Origin: Bacillus sp. V5-8f
GTDB lineage: Bacteria > Bacillota > Bacilli > Bacillales > DSM-1321
NCBI RefSeq assembly: GCF_002863565.1
Contig: NZ_PGUW01000022.1
Coordinates: 1-64,000 of the forward strand
Direction of reading: 5' to 3'
Length of the DNA stretch: 64,000 nucleotides
Numbering within the stretch: the stretch's first letter is position 1; each line of letters starts with the position of its first letter. The position numbers were made by a program, and so were the translations under genes. This document shows, one piece after another, positions 17,349-26,903 of this stretch. The notes under the pieces were generated by a model. It was not told where the DNA came from. It saw nothing but the letters and a program-made list of their open reading frames with translations, and ran no database searches.

Positions 17349-18470
17349 CTATACGATAGGAAGCCAGCCTGGAATACTTGTATAGTACTCCCACATTTGA
17401 TCTGAGATCGCCAACTCTTTCTGATCTTTTTTCGATAGAGTGGTACGAATATTTTCTTCTTCGCCAGCTTGGACTTTTTGTACCCATTTTGGTTCCATTA
17501 TCAATTCGCGGCCTAGCGCAATTAAAGGAACACCCGATCCAAAAGCCTCCATTACTTCATCAGGTGTCCGCAGCATGCCAACACCGATCACTGGAACTTT
17601 GTCGCCTACACGCTCGTGAATCATTACTACGCGTGACGTTTTATCATTCTCATCACGTATGGATCCGTTCCAAAATGCACCCACAGAAATATGGAGATAA
17701 TCCAGTTCTAGATCAGCTAATCTATCTACTAATTGAAGGGTGTCGTCCATGGTGATTCCAGGATTTTCTCTTTCTTCAGGAGATAAACGATAACCAACTA
17801 AGAAAGGTTTTGTTGCATGATCAGCAACTGCTTTCTTAACAGCGTCTACAACGGCCAGCGGGAAAGCCATACGCTTTTCGAGTGTTCCACCCCATTTGTC
17901 TTCCCTTCTATTGGAATGCGGGGAAAAGAATTGCTGGATTAAATAAGTATTGGCGCCATGGATTTCAACTCCGTCATAACCCGCTTCAATGGCTCTTCTT
18001 GTTGCCTCGCCAAACGCATTAACCATATCAGTGATCTCTTCAGGCGTCATTTCTCGCGGCACCATAGCATCCTCGCGTTCAGGTGCTACTGCGCTCGGCG
18101 CTATAGTCTGATGGTCAAGCAATTCCTCGGGGGGACACATTCTACCTCCATGAAAAATTTGCAGGATGGCCTTGGATCCTCTATCCTGGATTGCTTTCGC
18201 CACCCTCCTGAGGCTCGGAATTAATTCATCAGAATCCGCTCCAAATTCACCAGGAAAACCTTTTCCGTTCCTTCTAACGTATGTACAAGCTGTGATTACC
18301 GCTCCAACACCGCCCGCACGTTCCTCATAGTAAGCAATTTCTTCATCTGATACTTCACCATTTTCATGGGATGCAGTATTCGTCATAGGTGCCATTACAA
18401 TACGGTTCTTTATTTCAATACCTGAACGGAAAGTAAATGGTTTAAAAGCAGCTTCATATTTAGAATTCAT
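17349..18470 (-). CDS. NADH:flavin oxidoreductase, old yellow enzyme family (YqiG-like)
   Basis: FMN-dependent ene-reductase of 373 residues. The TIM barrel starts with KNRIVMAPMTNTA. The substrate-binding pair appears as EIHGANTYLIQQFFSPHSNRR, and phosphate-binding segments include PVIGVGMLRTPDEVMEAFGSG. ALGRELIMEPKWV lies near the end. It resembles B. subtilis YqiG more than YqjM. It reduces activated C=C bonds or nitro groups with NAD(P)H; the natural substrate is unknown. It is transcribed alone, with a terminator downstream, next to an operon of three other flavin enzymes. Confidence 0.88.
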   Translation of the reverse strand: MNSKYEAAFKPFTFRSGIEIKNRIVMAPMTNTASHENGEVSDEEIAYYEERAGGVGAVITACTYVRRNGKGFPGEFGADSDELIPSLRRVAKAIQDRGSKAILQIFHGGRMCPPEELLDHQTIAPSAVAPEREDAMVPREMTPEEITDMVNAFGEATRRAIEAGYDGVEIHGANTYLIQQFFSPHSNRREDKWGGTLEKRMAFPLAVVDAVKKAVADHATKPFLVGYRLSPEERENPGITMDDTLQLVDRLADLELDYLHISVGAFWNGSIRDENDKTSRVVMIHERVGDKVPVIGVGMLRTPDEVMEAFGSGVPLIALGRELIMEPKWVQKVQAGEEENIRTTLSKKDQKELAISDQMWEYYTSIPGWLPIV

Positions 18471-18694
18471 TGTTTGATTTCTCCTTTTTTCAAATAATTT
18501 CTTAGGTCTATATGCTATCTGATAACTATTGTTAATGAGGGGCTTAGGGAAATCAGGACCCTTTCTAGACTTCCCTCTGCAGGCATAATGATACCTGTTC
18601 CCCTGTCCCCTGCAAGATCTAATCTTATTAATTAGGTTACAACTGTAATCAATGGCAGCTGTGTTTCTAAAAAGACTAATCGGCTTAAACTGGT

Positions 18695-19723
18695 CTATTC
18701 ACTTTTGGTAATATCCGCCAAAATTTCATAAGAACGCAGGCGGGCACTGTGATCATAAACCTGGGCTATTGCCATGATTTCATCGTAATTACTGTCTTTT
18801 ATAAATTTCTCCAGCTTTTGTTTCACAGTTTGAGGACTGCCCACAATAGAAGTTCCTAATTGATTCTGAAGAGCAGCTATTTCGTAATCGCTCGCTATGT
18901 CATGAATGTTATCAACTGGCGGCTGAAGCGGCACTTCATTACCGCGCATCAGATTCAAAAATTGTTGCTGCAAGGTTGTAGCCAGGCGCTGTGCCTCTTC
19001 GTCCGTGTCTGCTGCAATAATGTTTAGCCCGACCATTGCATATGGCTTTTCCAATGCTGCAGAAGGCTTAAAGGAACGGCGATATAACTCAAGAGCTGGT
19101 TTTGTATTATGCGGTGAAAAATGGCTGGCAAAAGCAAATGGCAATCCAAGCTCTCCTGCCAGTTGGGCACTGAATCCGCTTGAACCAAGCAACCATATTG
19201 GAATGTTTAACCCTTCACCTGGAACTGCCTTAACATGATTGTTTCCTTGTCTTAAAGCCGGGTCGAAATAACCACGAAGTTCAGCAAGCTGTTCAGGGAA
19301 GTCATCTCCGGTACTTCTCAGGTCGCGTCTTAATGCACGGGCGGTAAGCTGATCTGTACCAGGTGCCCTTCCAAGACCAAGATCGATCCGGCCAGGGTAT
19401 AAGGATTCAAGAGTTCCAAACTGCTCAGCGATTACGAGTGGTGCGTGATTCGGCAGCATGATTCCACCTGAACCTAACCGGATTTTTGATGTACCTGCTG
19501 CTACATGCCCAATAACTACAGAAGTAGCGGAGCTTGCGATAAACGGCATATTATGATGTTCAGCCAGCCAATATCGGTTATAACCAAGTTTTTCCGCAAG
19601 CTGTGCAAGCTCCAAGGTATTACGAAAAGAGTCAGCTGGGGTACTTCCCTCAGTAATTGGAGAAAGATCCAGGACTGAGAACGGAATATCACTAAGTTTT
19701 ATAGGGTTTTCATTTTTGGACAT
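18695..19723 (-). CDS. LLM-class flavin-dependent oxidoreductase (luciferase family, group 1)
   Basis: A 342-residue bacterial luciferase-like monooxygenase. Key segments are [59 protein letters not shown] and [20 protein letters not shown]. These bind reduced flavin and shape the barrel. It is a close paralogue of the next upstream gene, with which it shares the EHHN, RLGSG/RIGSG and [11 protein letters not shown] motifs, so the pair arose by tandem duplication. It is last in a four-gene operon led by an ArsR regulator. Substrate is unknown. Confidence 0.85.
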   Translation of the reverse strand: MSKNENPIKLSDIPFSVLDLSPITEGSTPADSFRNTLELAQLAEKLGYNRYWLAEHHNMPFIASSATSVVIGHVAAGTSKIRLGSGGIMLPNHAPLVIAEQFGTLESLYPGRIDLGLGRAPGTDQLTARALRRDLRSTGDDFPEQLAELRGYFDPALRQGNNHVKAVPGEGLNIPIWLLGSSGFSAQLAGELGLPFAFASHFSPHNTKPALELYRRSFKPSAALEKPYAMVGLNIIAADTDEEAQRLATTLQQQFLNLMRGNEVPLQPPVDNIHDIASDYEIAALQNQLGTSIVGSPQTVKQKLEKFIKDSNYDEIMAIAQVYDHSARLRSYEILADITKSE

Positions 19724-19800
19724 ACATTCATCTTCTTTCTCTAAAAATTTTTGTAATAATCTAGGTCGTCATATTTCCCTTCAGTAACTGGGATCAATGT

Positions 19801-20808
19801 TTAACTTTTTGCAGCTTGTCCCAAAATTTCATAAGAACGCAGCCGGGCCTCGTGATTAAAAATTTCTGTATGGGCCATTATTTCATCGGCACCCGTCTTT
19901 TCTATTAATTCATGTAATTGCTGCTTTACACCGGCAGGATCCCCAATAATGGAAGTGAAAAGCTGTTCTTCTACAATCTTGCGTTCCTGCTCGCTCCAGT
20001 GCTGATCCATATCATCAACAGGAGGCAAAATAGGAGACGGCTGTCCACGGGTAAGTAATAGAAATTTTTGGTACATTGATGTCGCAAGCCTTTGTGCCTT
20101 CCGCTCATCGTCGGCTGCCACCACTTGAACAGCCAACAACACATACGGTTTTTCCAGAAAACTGGATGGTCGAAAACGTTCCCGGTATAGATTGATGGCC
20201 TCCATCATATTTCCTGGGGCAAAATGGCCTGCAAAAGAAAAAGGCAAACCAAGCATCCCGGCCAATTCCGCACTATACAACCCAGATCCCAAAAGCCAGA
20301 TCGGCACATTTGTTTTTTCGCCAGGAATGGCGTGAAAACTATGTGACCCATTTCTCATGGTTGTGCCTGAACCATATAAATATGCGATAAGCTCTTGCAG
20401 CCGTTCATCAAATTCAGGTTCCCCAGCCACCCGTTGCCGCAAAACATTTGCCGTAAATTGATCGGTACCAGGTGCTCGTCCCAAACCAAGATCGATCCGT
20501 CCTGGAAAGAATGCTTCTAGTGTCCCGAATTGTTCAGCTACGGAAAGCGGTGAATAATGGGAAAGAAGCATCGCTCCGGACCCAATACGCATTCTCTCTG
20601 TAACAGAAGCTACTCGTCCAATCACGATGGGTGATGCGGAACTGGCCATCCCCACCCAGTTATGATGTTCAGCCAGCCAATACCGATTATACCCCCACTT
20701 TTCGGCCTTCTGTGCCAAATCGAGCGTATTATGAAGGGAAAGTTCTGCCGATCCTCCTTTTAGGATCGGTGATGGATCAAGTACAGAAAGTTCTATTTTG
20801 TTCGTCAT
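19801..20808 (-). CDS. LLM-class flavin-dependent oxidoreductase, tandem paralogue
   Basis: A 335-residue luciferase-like enzyme with the same architecture as its downstream paralogue: [80 protein letters not shown]. The C-terminal [21 protein letters not shown] also aligns with the neighbour. Reduced FMN supplied by a separate reductase is the expected cosubstrate. About 30 bp separate it from the gene upstream and 77 bp from the one downstream. Confidence 0.85.
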   Translation of the reverse strand: MTNKIELSVLDPSPILKGGSAELSLHNTLDLAQKAEKWGYNRYWLAEHHNWVGMASSASPIVIGRVASVTERMRIGSGAMLLSHYSPLSVAEQFGTLEAFFPGRIDLGLGRAPGTDQFTANVLRQRVAGEPEFDERLQELIAYLYGSGTTMRNGSHSFHAIPGEKTNVPIWLLGSGLYSAELAGMLGLPFSFAGHFAPGNMMEAINLYRERFRPSSFLEKPYVLLAVQVVAADDERKAQRLATSMYQKFLLLTRGQPSPILPPVDDMDQHWSEQERKIVEEQLFTSIIGDPAGVKQQLHELIEKTGADEIMAHTEIFNHEARLRSYEILGQAAKS

Positions 20809-20838
20809 AAGTCATCTGCCTTTTCATAATTTGAATGT

Positions 20839-21804
20839 CTAAGATTGATCCGTACCTTGATGAGTTGGAAAATGTGGCAGTACAAATTCTCCAAGTTCCT
20901 GAATTACTTCAGCAGGAGGGCGTTTTGAAAAATACAAGACAAATGCCAGATGATTAACACCAATCGATTGGAATTCATAAAGCAAATCCACTAAATGATT
21001 TCGTCCCACTGCAAAACCAAGGGGTATGGGTACCGGTAACGCATCGGGATTTTCCGATAAGTCGATAAATAAGCTCTGGGAAAAAGGTTTAAATATCCCT
21101 GGCGCATGGAATTCAGTTAATGTCCTGTAATCGTTTATCAGTCTAGCTTGCTGTTCTATGCTTCTCGGATATTGAATCCAGCCGTCCCCGTGCTTGGCAA
21201 TCCATACCATTGACTGATTGCTGAACCCGGTCACCATGGTTGGTATCGACGAAACAGGCTTTGGGATCAATCTCATATCTGTGCCATTTATGACACCAGA
21301 ATCACTATGGATTGTTGGCCGATCCTCTTTTAATAGCCTATCAAGGTCTTGAAAATGCTGTTGAAATAACGTGCCACTTTCACTTTTGTCTACCCCCAGA
21401 GCGATGAAGTCTTTTTCCCGGTCACCTGATGCCACTCCCATAATCAAACGCTCTGGAAACAGTTTATCAATAGAGGTTGCTTCCTTGGCCACTCGTACGG
21501 GATGCCGCAGAGGAAGAACTACGCTTCCTGTCACTAGTGCAATTTTCTTTGTATGTGCAGCAAGATATGTTAAATAAATCCATATATCATACATTTGACC
21601 GTTATCATCGATATTTAGATTCTGGATTGTAACATCCCGGAGCCATAGTGAAGCGAAGCCATATTCCTCGATTTTACGGGCAAGCTCCAGTTGATTCTCC
21701 ATAATGGGATTTTTGGACATTCTAGCAGTGGGGAGGACAAATTCAAGTGACATTTTGTCTTTTTGGTAGATGCTGTTATAAGCACGGTGATGTAGTAAGC
21801 TCAC
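20839..21804 (-). CDS. LLM-class oxidoreductase, BA3436-like family
   Basis: About 321 residues of a third luciferase-like protein from a different branch. It has EYGFASLWLRDV, IALVTGSVVLPLRHPVRVAKE, LIMGVASGDREKDF and AKHGDGWIQYPR. A GTG at 21804 lies 6 nt from GGAGG, whereas the ATG two codons earlier abuts that site. It is second in the operon behind the ArsR regulator (22 bp gap). Luciferase-like enzymes oxidise diverse organics; here three in a row under one regulator suggest a shared inducible detoxification or sulfur-scavenging role, which is inference. Confidence 0.82.
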   Translation of the reverse strand: MSLLHHRAYNSIYQKDKMSLEFVLPTARMSKNPIMENQLELARKIEEYGFASLWLRDVTIQNLNIDDNGQMYDIWIYLTYLAAHTKKIALVTGSVVLPLRHPVRVAKEATSIDKLFPERLIMGVASGDREKDFIALGVDKSESGTLFQQHFQDLDRLLKEDRPTIHSDSGVINGTDMRLIPKPVSSIPTMVTGFSNQSMVWIAKHGDGWIQYPRSIEQQARLINDYRTLTEFHAPGIFKPFSQSLFIDLSENPDALPVPIPLGFAVGRNHLVDLLYEFQSIGVNHLAFVLYFSKRPPAEVIQELGEFVLPHFPTHQGTDQS

Positions 21805-21826
21805 TCTCATCCTCCTTTATTAGTGG

Positions 21827-22168
21827 TTATATTTTCAATCCGATATACTTTTCAAGCTGTTTTATTGTTTCCTCATTGCGACGATAGTATGTCCATTGAC
21901 CAATTCGTTTCATTTCCACTAGACCGCTTTGCAGCAGGATTGTTAAATACTGTGAAGTAGTGGACTGTGAAATGCCTATTTTGCTTCGAATATCACTTAC
22001 ACAAATCCCTCCTTCAAATCCTTCATCCTTAGTGACATGGGCCTGTGATGAAAAATTGTTTTCAGGGTCTTTTAACATTTGAAGAATACTAACTCTTGTC
22101 TGGTTTGACAGAGCTTTAAAAATTTCAATCGCCTGTTCATCATCTATAGGAGTTAATTCCTGATTCAA
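21827..22168 (-). CDS. ArsR-family winged-helix transcriptional regulator
   Basis: A 113-residue HTH protein. The N-terminal helix AIEIFKALSNQTRVSILQML and recognition region RSKIGISQSTTSQYLTILLQSGLVEMKRIGQWTYYRR are typical of ArsR/SmtB regulators. There is no obvious multi-Cys metal site; a single Cys (GGICVSD) is present. Start is TTG, 8 nt after AAAGGGG. It heads an operon with three flavin oxidoreductases and probably autoregulates it. The signal could be an organic substrate or thiol-reactive compound. Confidence 0.85.
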   Translation of the reverse strand: MNQELTPIDDEQAIEIFKALSNQTRVSILQMLKDPENNFSSQAHVTKDEGFEGGICVSDIRSKIGISQSTTSQYLTILLQSGLVEMKRIGQWTYYRRNEETIKQLEKYIGLKI

Positions 22169-22858
22169 CTTGGCTGCCCCTTTCTACTTGCTATAAGGAT
22201 GTTCAATTGATTGGAGGGTGAATGCATATCTATAATTTGCGATATTTCTATATTATCCTATCGCTGTTTATTTATGAAATCAAATGAAGTGCTTGCAGGA
22301 TTGATAAATAAGAGGCAGGTATTAATAGTGGTGACCCATTCATAATAATTTGCTTGTATTAATTGGTTTAGTCTTGGTAAAACTTCCATGTTACATAATT
22401 TTTCATATGTCCTCCCCTCCAATCTTACACATCCCTAACAAAATCACAGCGCGTATGGCGAAGTGTTAAAAAGGGACGGTGAATTTTTTTCTTCAATCGA
22501 TGAACCCAAACAAGACTTAAGCATAAAATGAATAATGGCCTTTATTTGAAACTGATTATAATCTAACGGAATCTGAATGGATGAGTACAAGCTTTTTTGA
22601 TGGACGACAGTCTTTTGTGTTGATAGAACTGGTATTTAGTCCATATGGCATCAGAACTTGTAAATATAACTTGTATTGATATCTCCTATGAATTAATTGA
22701 AATATGTTGTATTTGAAACTATCTAAGGTGCATTTTTAAAGTATTTTATTAAGTTTGTCGTATTTTTGCAGCCACATGGAATATGTATGATGTATAGCAA
22801 CTGATTGGCACTTTAAGAACCGTATAAAAACCGTTTTAATTTGAGGAGGAGTTAATCC
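22169..22858. other. 690-bp AT-rich intergenic region
   Basis: No gene, tRNA or long repeat was recognised. It should contain divergent promoters: one for the ArsR-led operon on the minus strand and one for the GerPA-like gene on the plus strand. The GerPA-like gene has a strong site, GAGGAGGAG, before its ATG. Confidence 0.55.
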
Positions 22859-23095
22859 ATGTTTTTTTATACACCAATGATAATCAATCTTATCGGATTT
22901 AAAATTAATACGGTTGATAACGCATCAGTGGTGAATTCAGGATCCCTTCAGTTTGTTGACCAGCTTATTTCCTATAAGAGGAATCAGGCAGTAGGAGAAC
23001 AGAATGGCGATTTCTCACCGATTAATATACCAATTGCCACCATTACCGACCAAGATGGAGTTGATAGCAATACGAATAAAAACAGTGGTGTATAA
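22859..23095 (+). CDS. GerPA/GerPF-family spore germination protein
   Basis: A 78-residue protein with the family pattern of a short hydrophobic N terminus followed by INTVDNASVVNSG and SYKRNQAVGEQNGDFSP. The VxNxG-type stretch marks the GerPA/GerPF superfamily of spore inner-coat proteins that help nutrients reach germinant receptors. It resembles the product at 23874-24110 on the other strand: both share KIN.VDN, SYKRNQ.VGEQNGDFSP and KN at the end. It is therefore a diverged copy. A clean GGAGGAG precedes the start. Confidence 0.82.
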   Translation: MFFYTPMIINLIGFKINTVDNASVVNSGSLQFVDQLISYKRNQAVGEQNGDFSPINIPIATITDQDGVDSNTNKNSGV

Positions 23096-23175
23096 CGTTT
23101 CAATCATAATCTTGCTATAGGGGCCGCGCCTAAAGGTATTGATGCAGTCGGGGTTCACTCTTTTCATAAAACTTA

Positions 23176-23208
23176 TTCAGGTGGTAGTCTTTTAGGCTAC
23201 CACCTGAA
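23176..23208. terminator. strong hairpin after the GerPA-like gene
   Basis: TTCAGGTGGTAG (23176-23187) and CTACCACCTGAA (23197-23208) form a perfect 12-bp stem with a 9-nt loop, about 80 bp after the stop codon. There is no good T tract, so it may be a transcript-stabilising structure as well as a terminator. Confidence 0.6.
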
Positions 23209-23313
23209 CTTATTAATCTCCTCTTTTATAGCACTTCATAAAAGAAGGAGAGCAGAAATAGTTTGATATAAAATAGAAAAAAGCCCCAAATGGAGCTCCT
23301 CGCCATGTAATAT

Positions 23314-23565
23314 TTATACTCTGGGTCCAGATCCAGAAACGAATGAGGAAGGTGCGTCTACCTGATCACGGTCGTCCACGAAGCTTCGTGTTCCAATAAA
23401 CCCGCTGCCATCTCCCATATTTTGGCCAAGGCCCATTGTTTTCTTATCTGAATTATGCCATTCCGCCAATAAATTTTGGCCGATATTTACCGCCGAAGCA
23501 TTCTCAAACGAATTAATCTTTATGATATTTATATTGATATTAATGTAAGGTACAGGTGATGGCAT
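23314..23565 (-). CDS. GerPA/GerPF-family spore germination protein
   Basis: An 83-residue protein. INSFENASAVNIGQNLL and the downstream Gly-rich MGLGQNMGDGSGFIGTRS resemble the GerP small-protein family, where a conserved VNxG turn is followed by Gly/Ser-rich sequence. Start ATG follows AAGGGGG. It is last of three small gerP-like genes that, with gerPC upstream, run on the minus strand. A hairpin with TTTTTT follows at about 23279-23300. Confidence 0.75.
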   Translation of the reverse strand: MPSPVPYINININIIKINSFENASAVNIGQNLLAEWHNSDKKTMGLGQNMGDGSGFIGTRSFVDDRDQVDAPSSFVSGSGPRV

Positions 23566-23599
23566 ACGAATTCCCCCTTGATAAATTCCCGAGCAGAGG

Positions 23600-23830
23600 T
23601 TACGAAGATTTCATTTCTGAATAAACATCTAAAAAATCATCATCTAACATTATCTTAAAGGAAGACGCGACAACGGTATGATCAGACAATTGCTGCCCAA
23701 ATCCCTGGCTCTTCTTAGCTACCACATTTCTATCTATTTTTGATGTGGATCCATAAGAAACAGAGCTTAAATGGTCTGCATTGTTGATGATAATATTTCC
23801 AATATTAACTTTTGACGGGATGAAAGACAT
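23600..23830 (-). CDS. GerPA/GerPF-like small spore protein
   Basis: A 76-residue protein starting FIPSKVNIGNIIINNADHLSSVSYGS, then KKSQGFGQQLSDHTVV. The alternation of short hydrophobic strand, NNAD turn and Gly/Gln-rich centre matches its neighbours in the GerP family, though the VNxG motif is replaced by VSYG. It has a strong AAGGAGG site. It lies 34 bp upstream of the previous gene and is probably cotranscribed in the mother cell. Confidence 0.68.
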   Translation of the reverse strand: MSFIPSKVNIGNIIINNADHLSSVSYGSTSKIDRNVVAKKSQGFGQQLSDHTVVASSFKIMLDDDFLDVYSEMKSS

Positions 23831-23873
23831 GTACCTACCTCCTTATTCTTTAAATCTACTAGTTGGAATGCGT

Positions 23874-24110
23874 TTAAATCACACTGTTTTTGATGGTAGG
23901 GCTGTCGCTTAAATCCGCATCAACCAATAAACAAAATGGGAGAAAATAAGGTGAAAAATCGCCATTTTGTTCACCGACTCCCTGGTTCCGTTTATAGGAA
24001 ACAAAAAAGTCAAGCTGCTGGATAGGACCCATATTCACAGCGGCACCATTGTCAACTGCATTGATTTTATATGCTAAAATATTCACCACCATCGGCGCGA
24101 AAATCACCAT
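23874..24110 (-). CDS. GerPA/GerPF-family spore germination protein
   Basis: A 78-residue protein with VVNILAYKINAVDNGAAVNMG and SYKRNQGVGEQNGDFSP, nearly the same framework as the gene at 22859 on the opposite strand. ATG at 24110 is 5 nt from GGGGAG; a GTG two codons upstream overlaps that site. It follows gerPC by about 107 bp. The pair of diverged copies facing each other across two other family members suggests local duplication with inversion. Confidence 0.8.
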   Translation of the reverse strand: MVIFAPMVVNILAYKINAVDNGAAVNMGPIQQLDFFVSYKRNQGVGEQNGDFSPYFLPFCLLVDADLSDSPTIKNSVI

Positions 24111-24217
24111 GATCACTCCCCATTACGTAATGATGGATCAGCAGTATAGTTTTAAGTTTATTCTGGCTATCTTATAAAAGAATAAAATTATCACAATTCC
24201 ATAAAACTTTTTTTCAC

Positions 24218-25264
24218 TCAGCTTGAAAGGTCGGGACCGTTTTCTATATTGATCTCTGTGTAAAAGTTATCAGGTTCATCAGAATCTGTCTCTGTCCCGC
24301 CTTGAGGAGCTTCCTCAGGATAATCTCCTGAACCTGTTACGGAGCTGTTTTTTATCTCTTTTAGCTCCTCCATGTCCTGTTTCATTTTTTCATTAGCTTC
24401 CATTGGCACATGACCCGTCCCGTATGTAGCACCAATATTTAAAGCTCCGCTAAGTTCTTTGATGCCCAATTGGGAAAAAGTATTGTTCTGTTCATACTTG
24501 TCTACAAAAAGCTTGTCTATATGAAGCGCTTTAATAATTACATTTTTTTCGCTATTTAGTAAACTGTCCTCGAGAGTTGTTCCGCCATTATCCGGGCTAT
24601 TAGAATCTGGCAAAAATTCCGGATTGTGACTGGCTTTTATTTCCTGTAAAGAAGTATTGTTTTCCAGTGAAGTAATTCTACTATCCAATTCTTCCATTTT
24701 ATGAAAGTAAAAGGAAAGTTTATTCAATAAGGCAGACGACTCAAGGCCCTCAGCCGGATCATGGGGATCTTGTCTGACGTTTGATATTGTTGATTCGCTT
24801 TTCGTATACCTAACATGATCTTGATTGTAAAGATTGACCAGTTTTTCTTCCATGTTGTTTATTCTTTCATCTAGTTGCGATAATTTCTGACTATATGTAG
24901 ACCGATGTGCGGCCTCTTGGTATGGTTGCTGCACATTATTTTGCTCAAGTATGGAGATCTTTTGGGTTAACTGATCCAGTCTATTTTGGTATGAATAAAG
25001 CAACTGAAAAATTTTCTGCTCGGAAACCATTTTTTTCTGCTGCCGTTCCCTTAAAGTCTCATTTCCATCAGTTGTATTTTTAAAAAAATCTTCAATCTGA
25101 TTTCTTAAGAATAGAAGCGGCTTTACATTGCTCTCGAGCTTTAAAAAACGCTCCATATGCACTTCAAGTGTATTGATTCTCCTGACCTGTTTTTCTAATT
25201 CCATCAATGTATGATGCAGCAATTCATTATTCGATCTTTGGTTGAACATTCCTTTTAAAGGCAT
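24218..25264 (-). CDS. GerPC-like spore germination protein
   Basis: About 348 residues, mainly coiled coil. Repeated heptads such as LMELEKQVRRINTLEVHMER and KLSQLDERINNMEEKLVNL run through residues 10-190. The C-terminal part has LHIDKLFVDKYEQNNTFSQL and ALNIGATYGTG, characteristic of GerPC. Homologues are inner-coat proteins needed for nutrient access to germinant receptors. The start at 25264 is preferred because GGGGAT lies just before it. It is longer than the roughly 200-residue B. subtilis GerPC; the extra is mostly central coiled coil and linker. Confidence 0.8.
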   Translation of the reverse strand: MPLKGMFNQRSNNELLHHTLMELEKQVRRINTLEVHMERFLKLESNVKPLLFLRNQIEDFFKNTTDGNETLRERQQKKMVSEQKIFQLLYSYQNRLDQLTQKISILEQNNVQQPYQEAAHRSTYSQKLSQLDERINNMEEKLVNLYNQDHVRYTKSESTISNVRQDPHDPAEGLESSALLNKLSFYFHKMEELDSRITSLENNTSLQEIKASHNPEFLPDSNSPDNGGTTLEDSLLNSEKNVIIKALHIDKLFVDKYEQNNTFSQLGIKELSGALNIGATYGTGHVPMEANEKMKQDMEELKEIKNSSVTGSGDYPEEAPQGGTETDSDEPDNFYTEINIENGPDLSS

Positions 25265-25382
25265 GGACCATCCCCACATTTTTAAGTTGTTTTATTCCCG
25301 GACTTCGCAAAAGAGTTTTAAAAATAAGAGATATTTATAGAAATAAGCGAGCGTGTTAAGGTTAAGGTTTGGTCAAAAATGT

Positions 25383-25856
25383 TTACAGGATATTAACCGG
25401 TTGCTCTTCATTAAATTGCCTTCTATATGTCAATATTAGCAGCCCATTCTCAAATTTCGCCTGTATCAGGCTTGGTTCCGCAGGTTCAGGGAGTGTTATA
25501 ATCCTTTGGAAATCTCCATGGTTTCTTTCTTGAATGATAGGCTGCCCGGTTACATATTGTTTCAATGAACCTTTCAGCATAAGTTTATTTCCTGAAACAG
25601 ACACCTGGAGATCTTCTTTTTTATATCCCGCTAAATCAGCGAGAAGAATAATATCCTCTTCATTCATATAAATATCAATATAAGGAAAATTCTGATTCCG
25701 AGATGAATTTGGAGACGGGTTAAATGGTGTGCCATTTTCGCCCGAATCATTCATGAACTGAGACATGGTGGATTGATCGAACACGCTATTCCAGAAATCC
25801 GTAGTTTGATATTTTTTGGCTAACTCCATCCATTGCATTATCTTTTCAAAATCCAA
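25383..25856 (-). CDS. Hsp20/alpha-crystallin family protein, probably spore-associated
   Basis: About 157 residues. The alpha-crystallin domain covers the C-terminal two thirds: YIDIYMNEEDIILLADLAGY, DLQVSVSGNKLMLKG, RIITLPEPAEPSLIQAKFENGLLIL. The A-x-x-x-n-GLLIL motif is the usual dimer/oligomer signature. A TTG start at 25856 is 8 nt from GGAGG; an upstream ATG at 25898 is possible. It is divergent from heat-inducible Hsp20 and sits beside gerPC, resembling CotP/CotM-type coat proteins. Confidence 0.8.
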   Translation of the reverse strand: MDFEKIMQWMELAKKYQTTDFWNSVFDQSTMSQFMNDSGENGTPFNPSPNSSRNQNFPYIDIYMNEEDIILLADLAGYKKEDLQVSVSGNKLMLKGSLKQYVTGQPIIQERNHGDFQRIITLPEPAEPSLIQAKFENGLLILTYRRQFNEEQPVNIL

Positions 25857-26063
25857 GTTGCTAACCTCCAGTAAGTTCCTAGAATATTGGATTGGCATAA
25901 CCGGGAGTTTTCTGGAACGGAAAGAGCATTTACAATACTATATGTCCGAAAATGAAATAAATTACCAGGAACAAGGGTGGCTGGGAAGATTTGAAGAATA
26001 GACAGAACGAGCCAAAAGCGTACTCTTGGCCCTCTTAGCTAGCTATAAATTGTCTATAGGGTG

Positions 26064-26903
26064 TTAACTCTTTGTTCCCGCCCTATAATCCTCATACGCT
26101 TTAAGCATAAAGTGGAAATAATGTTCGAAATTCTGTACCCGACGGTTTATAATTTGCTCATACGTACTTTGATCTGGAAGGAGTGAGAAGAGATGCCGAT
26201 CAGGGTTGCTCAGTGCATCGTCTGTATTCACTTCGATTAACCATAATTCTCCATTTTTATCCACCCCGTAGTCAATGCCTACCTCTACAAATGGGTGGTA
26301 CTCATCCAATTTTTCACAAATGCTTACGGATGCATGAGAAATGCGTGTATTAAACAATTCATGTTTCTCTCCAGGAAACAAAGCAGTTAGCACTCTATCT
26401 GTTGGAACAACGGAACCATTGCTAATCTTTACGTTTGAAACAATGGAACCTTCCCCGCCAACCCGGACTAAACTACCTTCATAAATCCATTTTCCCTCTA
26501 GATCACGCTGTATATGTGCCCGTATATCAAAAGCATGACCGTTAAAATCCATTATAGGGGCATGTTGTTGGACGATGACTTGTTTTTCACCATAGATATA
26601 GTCAAGTTCTTCATAGAACTGCTGAAATTTAGGGAAATGTTTGGTAGCTCCATTCTGAAGCTTCCAAACATAATGGCCCTGTTGTAAACGGACCGTACTA
26701 ATGAGTTCTCCACCCCATGTTGATACCGGCTTTATATAGATATTTGTATGCTTTTCTAACAAACTCCTTATTGACTCTTCTGAAAAAAGCTCTGTTTCAG
26801 GCAGATGAAATGCCAAGGATTCTAAGGAATTGAATATTTTGTACATCTCCCATTTGTTAATAAACGCCCTTTCCGGGTCGACGATTGACGACAAACTAAT
26901 CAC
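26064..26903 (-). CDS. YheC/YheD-like ATP-grasp protein
   Basis: A 279-residue ATP-grasp enzyme. Residues IYIKPVSTWGGELISTVR supply the nucleotide-binding lysine and loop. HAFDIRAHIQRD and VEVGIDYGVDKNGELWLIEVNTDDALSN supply the Mg-binding acidic and Asn residues. YheC/YheD proteins are spore coat-associated in Bacillus and of unknown substrate. Its start overlaps the end of panD by 8 bp, so the two are translationally coupled. An amino acid or peptide ligase using beta-alanine is therefore conceivable. The exact start (GTG at 26903 or TTG a few codons later) is uncertain. Confidence 0.82.
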   Translation of the reverse strand: MISLSSIVDPERAFINKWEMYKIFNSLESLAFHLPETELFSEESIRSLLEKHTNIYIKPVSTWGGELISTVRLQQGHYVWKLQNGATKHFPKFQQFYEELDYIYGEKQVIVQQHAPIMDFNGHAFDIRAHIQRDLEGKWIYEGSLVRVGGEGSIVSNVKISNGSVVPTDRVLTALFPGEKHELFNTRISHASVSICEKLDEYHPFVEVGIDYGVDKNGELWLIEVNTDDALSNPDRHLFSLLPDQSTYEQIINRRVQNFEHYFHFMLKAYEDYRAGTKS

